This document shows, piece by piece, positions 25,372 through 34,108 of a stretch of 64,000 nt of DNA. The translations under genes were made by a program, and so were the position numbers. Each line of letters opens with the position of its first letter. Position 1 is the stretch's first letter. The stretch lies in contig JAQUIJ010000002.1 of the NCBI GenBank assembly GCA_028683385.1, positions 186,001 to 250,000 on the forward strand. Direction: 5' to 3'. Under the pieces are notes generated by a model. The model was given only the letters and a program-made list of their open reading frames with translations, searched no databases and was not told the origin of the DNA. The DNA is from Prolixibacteraceae bacterium. Its GTDB lineage: Bacteria; Bacteroidota; Bacteroidia; Bacteroidales; Prolixibacteraceae.

Positions 25372-25406
25372 TATTCATCGGGTGACTTCGAGTCACCCGA
25401 TGAATA
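25372..25406 (-). other. Perfect 16-bp intercistronic hairpin
   Basis: TATTCATCGGGTGACT (25372-25387) and its exact complement (25391-25406) flank a TCG loop. It lies 12 bases after the stop of the upstream oxidoreductase and 46 before the GH127 start, both on the minus strand. No T run follows in the direction of transcription, so it could be an mRNA-stabilising or attenuating hairpin rather than a full terminator. Confidence 0.7.
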
Positions 25407-25417
25407 AAAAGAACTTA

Positions 25418-26737
25418 TTATACTTTAGGCAACGACCACGGAGCTCTGTAGTTTGCTTTGGTCAAGGCATTGGCTTCCGGATCATTCAGGAATTCTTGTT
25501 TTTCAGCATCCCAGGTCAGTTTTCGCCCCAGACGATACGAAATATTTCCCATTTGCGAGAAACGGGCAATGTGTGCTCCAATTTCGATGTCGCAATTTGG
25601 TTTATTGCGGGTTTTAATGCAATCGATAAAATTGGCTGTATGCAAATCGAGTCCGGTTCCTGTTCCTTTTTGGATGGGCACATCGGCAAAACCTTCCTTT
25701 GCACTGGTGCTTTTGTTTTCGGCCATCACTTCCCAGCCGGCACGATCAACTATAAGTGTTCCGTACTCACCCACAAAAGCTACCCCATGTCCGCGCCGTT
25801 TGAACTGAGCGCCATAAATGCCAATGGTGTGATCCCACAAAACACCGAAATCGCCAAAATCGTACATGGCCATCATGGTATCAGGCGTTTCCATCGCGTC
25901 AGTTGGAAAAGCATATTTTCCTCCTGAAGAGCTGATGGCTTTCGGAATGTACTGGTTCATTCCGAACAAAGCATAATCGAGCAAGTGAACGCCCCAGTCG
26001 GTCATTACACCACCGGCATAATCCCAATACCAACGCCAGCTTGCATGAAAACGATTGCTGTTAAATTCGCGTTCCGGACGTGGTCCCAACCACATGTTGT
26101 AATCGACACCGGCAGGAGCAGCGCTGTCGGCAACAACTGGAATCGACTTTTTCCAGCCTACATAAGACCAGGCGCGAACCGAACGCACACGCCCCAGATT
26201 TCCAGCCTGAATGTATTTCACAGCATCGAGCCAATGCGGGTCGCTGCGTTGCCACTGACCAACCTGAACCACTTTATTGTATCTTTTTGTCGCTTTCACC
26301 ATCAGGTTGCATTCCTCAATGGTATATCCAACCGGTTTTTCGCAATACACATCTTTCCCGGCTTCCATGGCGTAAATCATCGGAATGCAATGCCAGTGAT
26401 CGGGTGTTCCAATAATTACGGCATCAATATCTTTTTGCTCCAGCACTTTCCTGAAATCGCTGTAAAGTGCAGGTTTTTTACCAGTCATTTTTTCAAGTTC
26501 GGCAGCCCGTTTGTTGAGCACATTCTGGTCAACATCGCACAGAGCGGCACATTCCACATGTGGTAATTTCAGAAGTGAAACTAAATCGACCCATCCCTGG
26601 TTATTGCATCCAATTAGTGCCACCACTACTTTTTCGTTGGCACCGACACAGCTGGCATTCATGATGGTTGGGAAAATGCTTACGGCAGCAGCCATTGTAG
26701 CCGATTGTTTAATAAAAGTTCTGCGATCGTTCGTCAT
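25418..26737 (-). CDS. Gfo/Idh/MocA family oxidoreductase with Tat signal
   Basis: The 439-residue exported NAD(P)-dependent oxidoreductase has a twin-arginine signal (NDRRTFIKQSATMAAAVSIF), a Rossmann motif VALIGCNNQGW, the family EKP motif in VYCEKPVGYT, and a C-terminal domain with DWGVHLLDYALFG. Exported members of this family often act on sugars or modified glycosides. ATG 26737 (or 26743, two codons earlier) opens the Tat signal; the 27-30-codon extension is unsupported. It is probably co-transcribed with GH127 downstream and is divergent from the creatininase-like gene (about 200 bp between starts). Confidence 0.88.
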   Translation of the reverse strand: MTNDRRTFIKQSATMAAAVSIFPTIMNASCVGANEKVVVALIGCNNQGWVDLVSLLKLPHVECAALCDVDQNVLNKRAAELEKMTGKKPALYSDFRKVLEQKDIDAVIIGTPDHWHCIPMIYAMEAGKDVYCEKPVGYTIEECNLMVKATKRYNKVVQVGQWQRSDPHWLDAVKYIQAGNLGRVRSVRAWSYVGWKKSIPVVADSAAPAGVDYNMWLGPRPEREFNSNRFHASWRWYWDYAGGVMTDWGVHLLDYALFGMNQYIPKAISSSGGKYAFPTDAMETPDTMMAMYDFGDFGVLWDHTIGIYGAQFKRRGHGVAFVGEYGTLIVDRAGWEVMAENKSTSAKEGFADVPIQKGTGTGLDLHTANFIDCIKTRNKPNCDIEIGAHIARFSQMGNISYRLGRKLTWDAEKQEFLNDPEANALTKANYRAPWSLPKV

Positions 26738-26936
26738 TATCATTGTTTTAGTTGGTTTATTTCTAATTTTAGGTTTTGAAATCTGGCATAAAGGTATCAA
26801 ACCAAGGCAAAAGTAAAAAGGCAAAAGGCTATAATTTCTGATTTATGCATTCGATTGCATTACGCCATGCATTCATCAGTAAAATACATCTTTTCAAAAC
26901 ATAGATAAGACAAATATAAACCTAATAAACCCGAAT

Positions 26937-27698
26937 ATGAGACCGTATATTTTAGCTGAGACCAATTGGAAAATTGTAAAAGAAGAACATTATCAACTTG
27001 TTGTGTTGCCTTGGGGAGCAACTGAAGCACACAATTATCACCTTCCATATGCAACTGACAACATAGAAGCCGAAGCCATAGCGGTTGAATCTGCCCGTAT
27101 TGCATGGGAAAAGGGCGGTAAGGTTATTGTTTTACCAGGCATTCCGTTTGGAGTGAATACGGGTCAGTTTGATGTGACACTCGACATGAACCTGAATCCT
27201 TCCACTCAGTTTGCTATTCTGAATGATGTGATTGAAACCCTTAACCGTCAGGGAATATACAAACTTGTGATACTGAACAGCCATGGAGGAAACGATTTCA
27301 GGCAAATGCTTCGTGAACTGGGATTGAAATACCCCAAAATGTTTCTATCAGAAGTGAATTGGTACAAAATGAAAAGTGCCAAACCTATTTTTGACGATCA
27401 GGGCGAACATGCCGGTGAAACAGAAACCAGCCTGATGATGTACCTGAAACCCGAATTGGTTTTACCACTTTCGGAAGCTGGAGATGGCGCTGCCAAAAAA
27501 TACAAGTTCAGTGCGATGAACGAAGGCTGGGGATGGGCAGAACGCCGTTGGACAAGTGTTACAAAAGATACAGGAATTGGCAATCCGGCTAAAGCCACAA
27601 CCGATAAAGGAGAACGTTTTTTTAAACACCTGACCGAAAAAATTGGTGAGTTTTTCTATGAAGTGGCTATTACGGATAGAAATGATTATTACGAATAA
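26937..27698 (+). CDS. Creatininase family protein (creatinine amidohydrolase-like)
   Basis: The 253-residue cytoplasmic metalloenzyme-like protein shows the family metal site: GATEAHNYHLPYATD (Glu, His and Asp), NSHGGND, and EHAGETETS with a further Glu. The family includes creatininase, MftE and various amidohydrolases, so the substrate cannot be fixed. ATG 26937 gives the normal family start (WGATEAH near residue 28). It is transcribed away from the Gfo/Idh-GH127 pair, which suggests a joint sugar or sugar-amide pathway by context only. Confidence 0.85.
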   Translation: MRPYILAETNWKIVKEEHYQLVVLPWGATEAHNYHLPYATDNIEAEAIAVESARIAWEKGGKVIVLPGIPFGVNTGQFDVTLDMNLNPSTQFAILNDVIETLNRQGIYKLVILNSHGGNDFRQMLRELGLKYPKMFLSEVNWYKMKSAKPIFDDQGEHAGETETSLMMYLKPELVLPLSEAGDGAAKKYKFSAMNEGWGWAERRWTSVTKDTGIGNPAKATTDKGERFFKHLTEKIGEFFYEVAITDRNDYYE

Positions 27699-27784
27699 CG
27701 TTCAGGATGTATTTGAGCAGTGAAAATTTTTAAGATTCAATCCCAATAAAAGAGTTACATTCTGCTTCAAAATTTATACAAGCT

Positions 27785-27823
27785 GCCTGTTTAGCGGAGA
27801 TTCTGCTATTCAGGCTGTTTTTT
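27785..27823 (+). terminator. Terminator of the creatininase-like gene
   Basis: GCCTG pairs with CAGGC and, inside, TAGCGGA with TCTGCTA around a GAT loop, with a symmetric TT/TT internal loop. A run of seven T follows, overlapping the 3' end of the convergent MFS gene. Confidence 0.7.
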
Positions 27824-28999
27824 TATCCGGAGTGCAATTAGGTACAACAGGAACATCATAATCAGGAGAATGCCAATCATAAAAAAGGCAAAGCTCGAAA
27901 TCTGATACTTCTCGAAAATAAATCCACCGAGGGCATTCAGCATGGCGTTCCCACTCAGTGCAATGAACAAAACCAAACTAAACGCGGCGCCCGAAATTTC
28001 AGGATACATAGAGCCCACATATCCCAACATAACCGGGAAAGCTGCCGCTGCGCCAAATCCAAGCAGGCTAATGCCAATCATTCCTGCCAAATACGAAGTT
28101 CCAAGTCGCATGATGAGCAAACCAAATATGGTGATGAGCAAGCCTGCCAGTAATACTTTCCAGTTTTCAAATTTTTTCAGGAGATAGCCCAGCAGAAGGC
28201 GCGAAACAGTCAAGCTGATGCTCATCGCGGTCAAAGACAGTAGTGCTGTTTGAGTGTCTGACAAATACCTGTCAAGAAAATATTTGGGAGTCCAGGTGGT
28301 CGTCAATGTTTCGAATCCGCTCTGGAAAAACAGGAAAAATCCGATAAGAAGAATAGTTGGGTTCTTAATCATGCTTAGGTATTTTCGATACGGAATGCCT
28401 CCTGAATTTTTGGGTGGTGGACATTTCAAAACCAAAAACATCGCGATCGGAACCAGCGTGAGTAATCCGATTAAGATCAAAATGGATGAATAATTCATTC
28501 CCTGATTCAATAAAATTGAAGTTGCCAGGGGAAAACTTAAAGCGCCTACTCCCCAAAAGACACCAAGGATACTTAGGTATGCTCCTTTTTTCTCAGGATA
28601 CAAGTCGGATACCAACGCGCTGGTGCCGCCATTGATGATTCCACCTCCCAATCCAAAGAGAAAAATTACGATTCGAATTGCATTCAACTGGCTGGTTCGT
28701 CCAATCACTTCGAATCCGGAAAAAAGAAAAATTAAGCTGACAATCAGGATAAATTTATACCCAAAGCGATCGACAATGGGGCCAAAGGAGACCGAGCCAA
28801 TCAACGCTCCGGCCGCGAACAATGAAGCCAGCAGTCCGATAAAGATTTTGTCAACTGCAAACGAAATAGTCAGGTATTCGCTGATTGTGCCAATGGCAAC
28901 GCAGGTTATTCCGAACATGACGATGGCCAGGCAGGCAGCAACCAATAAAAGATTTCGGCTATAGGTCGGAGTTGTGTTTCCAGAGTTAAATTCTTTCAT
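27806..28999 (-). CDS. Major facilitator superfamily transporter
   Basis: The 397-residue inner-membrane protein has twelve predicted hydrophobic segments. A loop 2-3 motif GPIVDRFGYKFILIV is the MFS signature, and the pattern FGLGGGIINGG in helix 4-5 resembles sugar/fucose-permease-like members. The C-terminus is short and cytoplasmic. Neighbouring glycosidase and oxidoreductase genes suggest a sugar or sugar-acid substrate; that is inference. It is convergent with the creatininase-like gene. Confidence 0.85.
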   Translation of the reverse strand: MKEFNSGNTTPTYSRNLLLVAACLAIVMFGITCVAIGTISEYLTISFAVDKIFIGLLASLFAAGALIGSVSFGPIVDRFGYKFILIVSLIFLFSGFEVIGRTSQLNAIRIVIFLFGLGGGIINGGTSALVSDLYPEKKGAYLSILGVFWGVGALSFPLATSILLNQGMNYSSILILIGLLTLVPIAMFLVLKCPPPKNSGGIPYRKYLSMIKNPTILLIGFFLFFQSGFETLTTTWTPKYFLDRYLSDTQTALLSLTAMSISLTVSRLLLGYLLKKFENWKVLLAGLLITIFGLLIMRLGTSYLAGMIGISLLGFGAAAAFPVMLGYVGSMYPEISGAAFSLVLFIALSGNAMLNALGGFIFEKYQISSFAFFMIGILLIMMFLLYLIALRIKKQPE

Positions 29000-29190
29000 C
29001 TGATTTCTGAAATGATAACTAAGGCAAACATACTAATTCCATTTCCAGGATCAATTAATAAATCATCAAATCCTTTGGTTGCTATTGATTTCGATCTTAA
29101 AAATTCTGTGAACTAATGTGCAACATGCTCATCTTGATTGGCATGTTGTCATTTTAATGTTTAAATTTAGAATCTTTAAAACGTAACGTT

Positions 29191-29934
29191 ATGAGAATCT
29201 TCTTTTTATTTTTTCAGTTTATCCTTTTCAGCACAATCGTTTCGGCTCAGGACATCAAGGAAATTGTCCGGAAGTCAGATGAAAAATTCAGAGGAACATC
29301 AAGCACCGGAAGCTTCTCGATGACCATACAGCGCCCAACCTGGTCACGAACCATTTCAATGAAAAGCTGGTCGTTGGGTACCGATTATTCGCTCATTTAC
29401 GTCACGGCTCCTGCTAAAGAGAAAGGGCAGGTTTTCCTGAAACGGAAGAACGAAATGTGGAACTGGGTGCCAACAATCGAACGAATGGTAAAAGTGCCGC
29501 CATCAATGATGATGCAGTCGTGGATGGGGTCTGATTTTACCAACGATGACCTGGTGCGTGAATCGTCAATTGTGAAAGATTACACACACAAACTGCTGGG
29601 AGAAGAAACTATCGACGGTTATCCTTGCTTCAAAGCCGAGCTTACTCCGCTCGAAAATGCGCCGGTAGTTTGGGGAAAAGTGCTGATGTGGGTGAGCAAG
29701 CAGGATTTTCTGTGGTTAAAAGCCGAGTTTTACGATGAAGATGGTGTATTGGTCAACACCGAAATTTTGAGCGACATCAAAAAAATGGATGACCGGGTAA
29801 TCCCAACCCGTATGGAAATGATTCCGGCCGACAAAAAAGGTCAAAAAACGATCATGATTTTTGAAGACACCAAATTCAATGTTCCACTGAAGGAAGATTT
29901 TTTCTCGATTCAGAATATGAAGAAAATAAAGTAG
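29191..29934 (+). CDS. LolA-like outer-membrane lipoprotein-sorting protein
   Basis: The 247-residue periplasmic protein has a signal peptide (residues 1-19, cut after VSA, before QD). The mature part fits the LolA/LolB-like half barrel: repeated strand pairs such as GSFSMTIQR, FLKRKNEMWNWVP, KAELTPLENAP and TRMEMIPADKKGQKT. It precedes two FtsX-like permeases and an ABC ATPase, the same partner set as LolA-LolCDE. Escort of a lipid or lipoprotein across the periplasm is inferred from family and neighbours. Confidence 0.82.
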   Translation: MRIFFLFFQFILFSTIVSAQDIKEIVRKSDEKFRGTSSTGSFSMTIQRPTWSRTISMKSWSLGTDYSLIYVTAPAKEKGQVFLKRKNEMWNWVPTIERMVKVPPSMMMQSWMGSDFTNDDLVRESSIVKDYTHKLLGEETIDGYPCFKAELTPLENAPVVWGKVLMWVSKQDFLWLKAEFYDEDGVLVNTEILSDIKKMDDRVIPTRMEMIPADKKGQKTIMIFEDTKFNVPLKEDFFSIQNMKKIK

Positions 29935-29945
29935 AACACAATATG

Positions 29946-30051
29946 AACCACGAAGATCACCAGGAAAGACACAAAGCAACACCAAGAGATAAAACACCAG
30001 ATAATTAATCTTCGTGAAACTTAGTGACAACTTAGTGTTCTTTGTGGTTAA
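29946..30051. repeat. Palindromic intergenic element built of CACnAAG units
   Basis: The left arm reads AACCACGAAG-AT-CACCAGG with further CACAAAG and CACCAAG units. The right arm read on the minus strand begins TTAACCACAAAG and continues CACTAAG, CACTAAG, CACGAAG. The arms are imperfect inverted copies of one another. Similar AACCACnAAG runs are scattered in many genomes as small dispersed repeats; that is from memory. Confidence 0.6.
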
Positions 30052-30069
30052 ATAATTGAAAATGAACTT

Positions 30070-31290
30070 ATGACTACAAATATGAGACTTGCATGGCGAA
30101 ACATCTGGCGAAACAAGCGCCGGACACTGATTACGGTGGCTTCCATCTTTTTCGGGGTATTGCTCAGCACGTTCATGACTTCGATGCAGGAAGGAACCTA
30201 TTCGAAAATGATCGACAATGTGGTGGGTTTTTATTCCGGCTACATTCAGGTTCACCACCCGGAATACTGGGAGAACAAAACCATCGATTATACTTTCACG
30301 CCGAACGATTCGCTCGAACAGGCGTTGAAAAATAATCCGTCCATCACCTCGTATGTTCAGCGGCTCGAATCGTTTACGCTGATGTCGTACAAAACAAGTA
30401 CAAAGGGAGCCGCGCTGATTGGTATCGATCCGGAGAAAGAAAATAAAATGAGCAATTTGTCGCATTGGATTGAAAAAGGCTCGTACCTGAAACCGGGCGA
30501 CGATGGGATTATTCTGGCAGTCAATCTGGCCAAAAACCTAGGAGTAGATGTTGGAGATACGCTCGTGCTGATCAGTCAGGGTTACCACGGAGCAACGGCT
30601 GCGGCACTTTTCCCGGTTCGCGGAATCCTGAAATTTCCGGCGCCAACCATGAATAGCCTGGGCGGATATATCGATATTCAGCATGCACAAAACTTTTTCT
30701 CTGTTCCGGGGAAATACACATCGTTGGTGCTAATGGTGAACGATTATGGCAAAGTGAACCAAATAAAACACCGGCTGAAAGCTGAGTTGGGCAAGCAATT
30801 CGAAATCATGACCTGGGACGAAATGGACCCGGTGACGAAAAACATGATCGACGCCGATCGGTCCGGCGCCTACATTACGAAAGGAATTTTGTACACGCTG
30901 GTCGGTTTCGGAATATTTGGCACAATCATTATGATGATGGCCGAACGCCGCAAAGAAATGGGAATCATGGTTGCGATTGGCATGCAAAAAAGCCGGCTCA
31001 GCAAAATTTTGTTCTACGAAACTACATTGCTAGGTTTTGTAGGTGTTTTGGCTGGTTTTGCCGTAAGCTTACCGCTAGTCCTCTACCTGGTCTACCATCC
31101 GATTCCCATTACCGGAGAGGCTGCGAAGGCTTATGAACAATTTGGTTTCGAAGCGGCTATGTTCTTCTCAGCGCAATGGTTTGTCTTTGCGCGCCAGTTG
31201 CTCATTATTTTTATCATCACCTTGACGGTGTATATCTATCCTTTGGTTAAAACGCTCAATTTGAAGCTGATCAAAGCGCTCCATTCATAA
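30070..31290 (+). CDS. FtsX-like ABC transporter permease, first of two
   Basis: The 406-residue inner-membrane protein has one N-terminal helix (RTLITVASIFFGVLLSTF), a large periplasmic MacB-type domain (about residues 45-260), and three C-terminal FtsX helices (YTLVGFGIFGTIIMMMA, LLGFVGVLAGFAVSLPLVLYL and the last near 375-395). This is the LolC/LolE/MacB topology without a fused ATPase. It has the RNxWRNKRRT N-terminal motif typical of FtsX-like permeases. The gene is 17 bases before its partner permease. Confidence 0.88.
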   Translation: MTTNMRLAWRNIWRNKRRTLITVASIFFGVLLSTFMTSMQEGTYSKMIDNVVGFYSGYIQVHHPEYWENKTIDYTFTPNDSLEQALKNNPSITSYVQRLESFTLMSYKTSTKGAALIGIDPEKENKMSNLSHWIEKGSYLKPGDDGIILAVNLAKNLGVDVGDTLVLISQGYHGATAAALFPVRGILKFPAPTMNSLGGYIDIQHAQNFFSVPGKYTSLVLMVNDYGKVNQIKHRLKAELGKQFEIMTWDEMDPVTKNMIDADRSGAYITKGILYTLVGFGIFGTIIMMMAERRKEMGIMVAIGMQKSRLSKILFYETTLLGFVGVLAGFAVSLPLVLYLVYHPIPITGEAAKAYEQFGFEAAMFFSAQWFVFARQLLIIFIITLTVYIYPLVKTLNLKLIKALHS

Positions 31291-31307
31291 ACTTAAACTT
31301 GTAAATC

Positions 31308-32528
31308 ATGATTTTAGCAGTTGCCTGGAGAAATATCTGGAGAAGTAAAACCCGAAGTCTGGTGATTTTGGTGGCTATTTGCCTGGGGCTTGCTTCCGGA
31401 GTTTTTTACATGGGTTTTTATCAGGGAATGGTCGATCAGCGCATCAACACGGCTATCAAAACCGAAGCATCGCACATACAAATTCATCACAAGGAATACC
31501 TGAATAATCCGGATAAAAAGTTTGTGATTGCCGATGCCGATTCGGTCACCAAAGTCATTCGGTCGGTTTCAGGGGTAAAAGCTACAACCAGCCGGATTAT
31601 TATGAATACGATGATTCAGTCGCCAACAACCAGTTCGGGAGTTAAAGTCACCGGCATTAATCCTGAAGACGAAAAGCAGGTGACTAACCTTTACACACGC
31701 CTGATTGAAGGAACTTATTTTGAAGAAGGAAAGCGAAATCCAATCGTCATCGGCAAAAAACTTGCGGATAAACTGAAAGTGAAATTGAAGTCGAAAGTGG
31801 TGATCACCCTTCAGGACATGGAAGGGAACATGACTGGAGCTTCGTTCAAGGTGGAAGGCATTTTCGAAACTTCAAATACGGCGTTTGACGAAAATTGTGT
31901 GTTCGTCAGGAATGATGACATAAGCCGGGTAATGGCGATGGATCCAAATTCCTGCCATGAAATTGCGGTTTTTTTGGATAACAACGAAGAACTTGACTTG
32001 GCAGATCAGACTATTCAAAGCAAACTTTCGGGTCTCGATGTAAAAACCTGGCGCGAAATTATGCCTGATGTCAGCCTGGTTGAAAGCAGTTTCGGCCTGA
32101 CGATGATGATTTTTATAGGTGTCATTTTGCTGGCCTTGCTTTTCGGAATCATCAACACCATGCTGATGGCAGTTCTTGAACGAACCAAAGAATTGGGCAT
32201 GCTGATGGCTATCGGGATGAACCGAATTCGTGTATTTATGATGATTTTACTTGAGACAGTGATGCTTTCGCTGGTTGGCGGAGCCTGCGGCATTTTGCTG
32301 GGGTGGTTGCTAAACCTGTATTTCGGAGTGAAAGGAATTGATTTGGGAACCTGGTCAACAGCCTACAAATCGATGGGGTTCGACACCCTGGTTTACACCA
32401 AACTTTCATGGTCCATTTCGTTTGAAATATCAGTAATGGTAATTGTTACCGGAATAATTGCCGCGATTTATCCGGCCATGAAAGCGCTAAAATTAAAACC
32501 CGCAGAAGCCGTGAGGATTGATATGTGA
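31308..32528 (+). CDS. FtsX-like ABC transporter permease, second of two
   Basis: The 406-residue protein has the same length and topology as its upstream neighbour: N-terminal helix (SLVILVAICLGLASGVFYMGF), periplasmic domain, and three C-terminal helices (LTMMIFIGVILLALLFGIIN, LLETVMLSLVGGACGILLGWLL and the last before PAMKALKLKPAEAV). The pair would form a heterodimer like LolC/LolE. The ATPase gene lies 101 bases downstream across a palindrome. Confidence 0.88.
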   Translation: MILAVAWRNIWRSKTRSLVILVAICLGLASGVFYMGFYQGMVDQRINTAIKTEASHIQIHHKEYLNNPDKKFVIADADSVTKVIRSVSGVKATTSRIIMNTMIQSPTTSSGVKVTGINPEDEKQVTNLYTRLIEGTYFEEGKRNPIVIGKKLADKLKVKLKSKVVITLQDMEGNMTGASFKVEGIFETSNTAFDENCVFVRNDDISRVMAMDPNSCHEIAVFLDNNEELDLADQTIQSKLSGLDVKTWREIMPDVSLVESSFGLTMMIFIGVILLALLFGIINTMLMAVLERTKELGMLMAIGMNRIRVFMMILLETVMLSLVGGACGILLGWLLNLYFGVKGIDLGTWSTAYKSMGFDTLVYTKLSWSISFEISVMVIVTGIIAAIYPAMKALKLKPAEAVRIDM

Positions 32529-32547
32529 TGGGAGTTACGAGATACGG

Positions 32548-32596
32548 GTTGCGCGTTGCAAGACGTGCCCGCAACATGTAACCTGCAACGCGCAAC
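32548..32596. repeat. 13-bp perfect inverted repeat between permease and ATPase genes
   Basis: GTTGCGCGTTGCA (32548-32560) and TGCAACGCGCAAC (32584-32596) are exact complements with a 23-base spacer. The G+C-rich arms contrast with the A+T-rich flanks. No T run follows, so read-through into the ATPase gene is expected. Confidence 0.65.
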
Positions 32597-32629
32597 AATT
32601 TAATAATGAAACTTGAAACTTAAATAGAT

Positions 32630-33313
32630 ATGAACGTCATTGAAGTAAAAAACCTGAAAAAGATTTACAACAGTTCGGAAGTGAAAGTCAATGCACTGAA
32701 TGGCATTGACCTGACGATTGAACAAGGTGAATTCACGGCCATTGTCGGGCCGTCAGGTTCAGGAAAAACTACTTTTTTAAATATGCTCGGTGGTCTTGAT
32801 TCGCCAACCGAAGGCGAAATTGCGATTGGCGGAACCGATATCCAGCATTTGTCGTCGTCGGAACTGATCGACTTCCGGCTTCGGAATATTGGCTTTGTAT
32901 TTCAGGCCTATAACCTGATACCGGTTTTAACAGCCATCGAAAATGTGGAATTCATTATGCAGATGCAGGGTGTTTCGAAACCCGAGCGGTTGCAACGAGC
33001 CAAAGAATTACTCACACAGGTCGGGCTTGGAGATCGGGTCAACAGTCGTCCTTCAAAGCTTTCAGGAGGACAGCAACAGCGTGTTGCGGTTGCCCGTGCG
33101 CTTGCGTCGAAACCCAAATTTGTTTTGGCCGACGAACCAACCGCCAACCTCGATAGTAAATCAACCGAAAATCTGCTGGATATTATGGAAGAACTCAATA
33201 GAAAAGAAAATATCACGTTTATTTTCAGTACGCACGATCAGCGGGTGGTAAACAAGGCGCGGCGCGTGATTACTCTCGAAGACGGAAAGATTATCAGTGA
33301 TGTACAAAAATAA
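32630..33313 (+). CDS. LolD/MacB-like ABC transporter ATPase
   Basis: The 227-residue cytoplasmic ATPase has Walker [11 protein letters not shown]-loop FVFQAYNL, signature [15 protein letters not shown], Walker [13 protein letters not shown] and the switch His in FSTHD. Length and the [15 protein letters not shown] stretch are those of the LolD/MacB/FtsE group. It completes a LolA-permease-permease-ATPase set starting at 29191. Its substrate is probably a lipoprotein or envelope lipid; antibiotic efflux of the MacB kind is a less likely alternative because no periplasmic adaptor (MacA) is present. Confidence 0.92.
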   Translation: MNVIEVKNLKKIYNSSEVKVNALNGIDLTIEQGEFTAIVGPSGSGKTTFLNMLGGLDSPTEGEIAIGGTDIQHLSSSELIDFRLRNIGFVFQAYNLIPVLTAIENVEFIMQMQGVSKPERLQRAKELLTQVGLGDRVNSRPSKLSGGQQQRVAVARALASKPKFVLADEPTANLDSKSTENLLDIMEELNRKENITFIFSTHDQRVVNKARRVITLEDGKIISDVQK

Positions 33314-33325
33314 TTGAACCGTATA

Positions 33326-33363
33326 GTCACATAGAACACATTTTTAATATTTTCCTATGTGAC
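33326..33363. repeat. Inverted repeat after the ABC ATPase gene
   Basis: GTCACATAG (33326-33334) and CTATGTGAC (33355-33363) are exact complements with a 20-base A+T-rich spacer. It may act as a weak terminator or be a small dispersed palindrome. Confidence 0.5.
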
Positions 33364-33406
33364 CAATGTTCCTAAAGTATAAATAAACAGAAATTCAGAT
33401 TTCAGT

Positions 33407-34078
33407 ATGCAACACTTATTACTTCTATTCTTCTCAATCTTTTTCTGGACTGGTGCTACTGATAAGCTTCAGGATGAAACGCCATGGCCCGACGAACTAA
33501 ATACTGCCAAAGGCGCGTCCTATCTGAATGAGTCGGAAAGGGAAGTCATTTTTGAATTGAATAAAGTCCGGTCAGATCCAAAACGATACTCCAAAGAATA
33601 CCTTGAAGATCTTTATACGGCCTATAAAGGGAAAGTATTTGCCTATCCGGGACAGGAATCAACGCTCACCAAAGAAGGCAATGGCGCACTCATGGAGTGC
33701 ATACAGGTTTTAAGAAATACGGCACCCGTGCCTATCCTCAATCCGGCTGAAGGCTTGGCAAAAGCATCGAAACTACTGGTTAACGACCAGCAGTTTGGAG
33801 GAATAGGTCATATTACGAGAAAGGGCTTAACGCCACAGGATCGAATGGAAAAATATGGAGAGTGGAACATTTGTTCGGGTGAAGATATTACCTATGGAAA
33901 CTTCGAAGCTCGCCAAATTGTGATTTCCTTGTTGATCGATGATGGTGTTCCTGACCGCGGTCATCGTAATAATATTTTGAATCCGAAATCCAGATATGTA
34001 GGCGTATCGTTTGGAAAGCATCCAAGTTATCGAGCGATGTGTGTTATTGATTATGCGGGCGATTTCAAAACAAAATAG
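33407..34078 (+). CDS. Secreted CAP (SCP/PR-1 family) domain protein
   Basis: The 223-residue exported protein has an N-terminal signal (HLLLLFFSIFFWTG). The CAP domain has NKVRSDPKRYSKEYL, the central GHITRKGLTP, SGEDITYG with the conserved Glu and His, and RGHRNNILNPKSRYVGVSFG. Bacterial CAP proteins have no fixed function; cell-envelope binding or stress roles are proposed. It follows the Lol-like ABC set after a 93-bp gap with a palindrome, so it may not belong to that operon. Confidence 0.85.
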   Translation: MQHLLLLFFSIFFWTGATDKLQDETPWPDELNTAKGASYLNESEREVIFELNKVRSDPKRYSKEYLEDLYTAYKGKVFAYPGQESTLTKEGNGALMECIQVLRNTAPVPILNPAEGLAKASKLLVNDQQFGGIGHITRKGLTPQDRMEKYGEWNICSGEDITYGNFEARQIVISLLIDDGVPDRGHRNNILNPKSRYVGVSFGKHPSYRAMCVIDYAGDFKTK

Positions 34079-34108
34079 CGTTAACTAATAAAACCTAAAA
34101 TAAAAACT

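Noticed and set aside
29716-30465. 249-codon minus-strand ORF spanning the LolA-like gene end and first permease
   Set aside because: It crosses two real genes and a palindromic repeat, and its product has no recognisable domain.
33326-33363. Palindrome as a true terminator of the ABC set
   Set aside because: The loop is 20 bases long and no clear T run follows, so it is listed as a repeat only.
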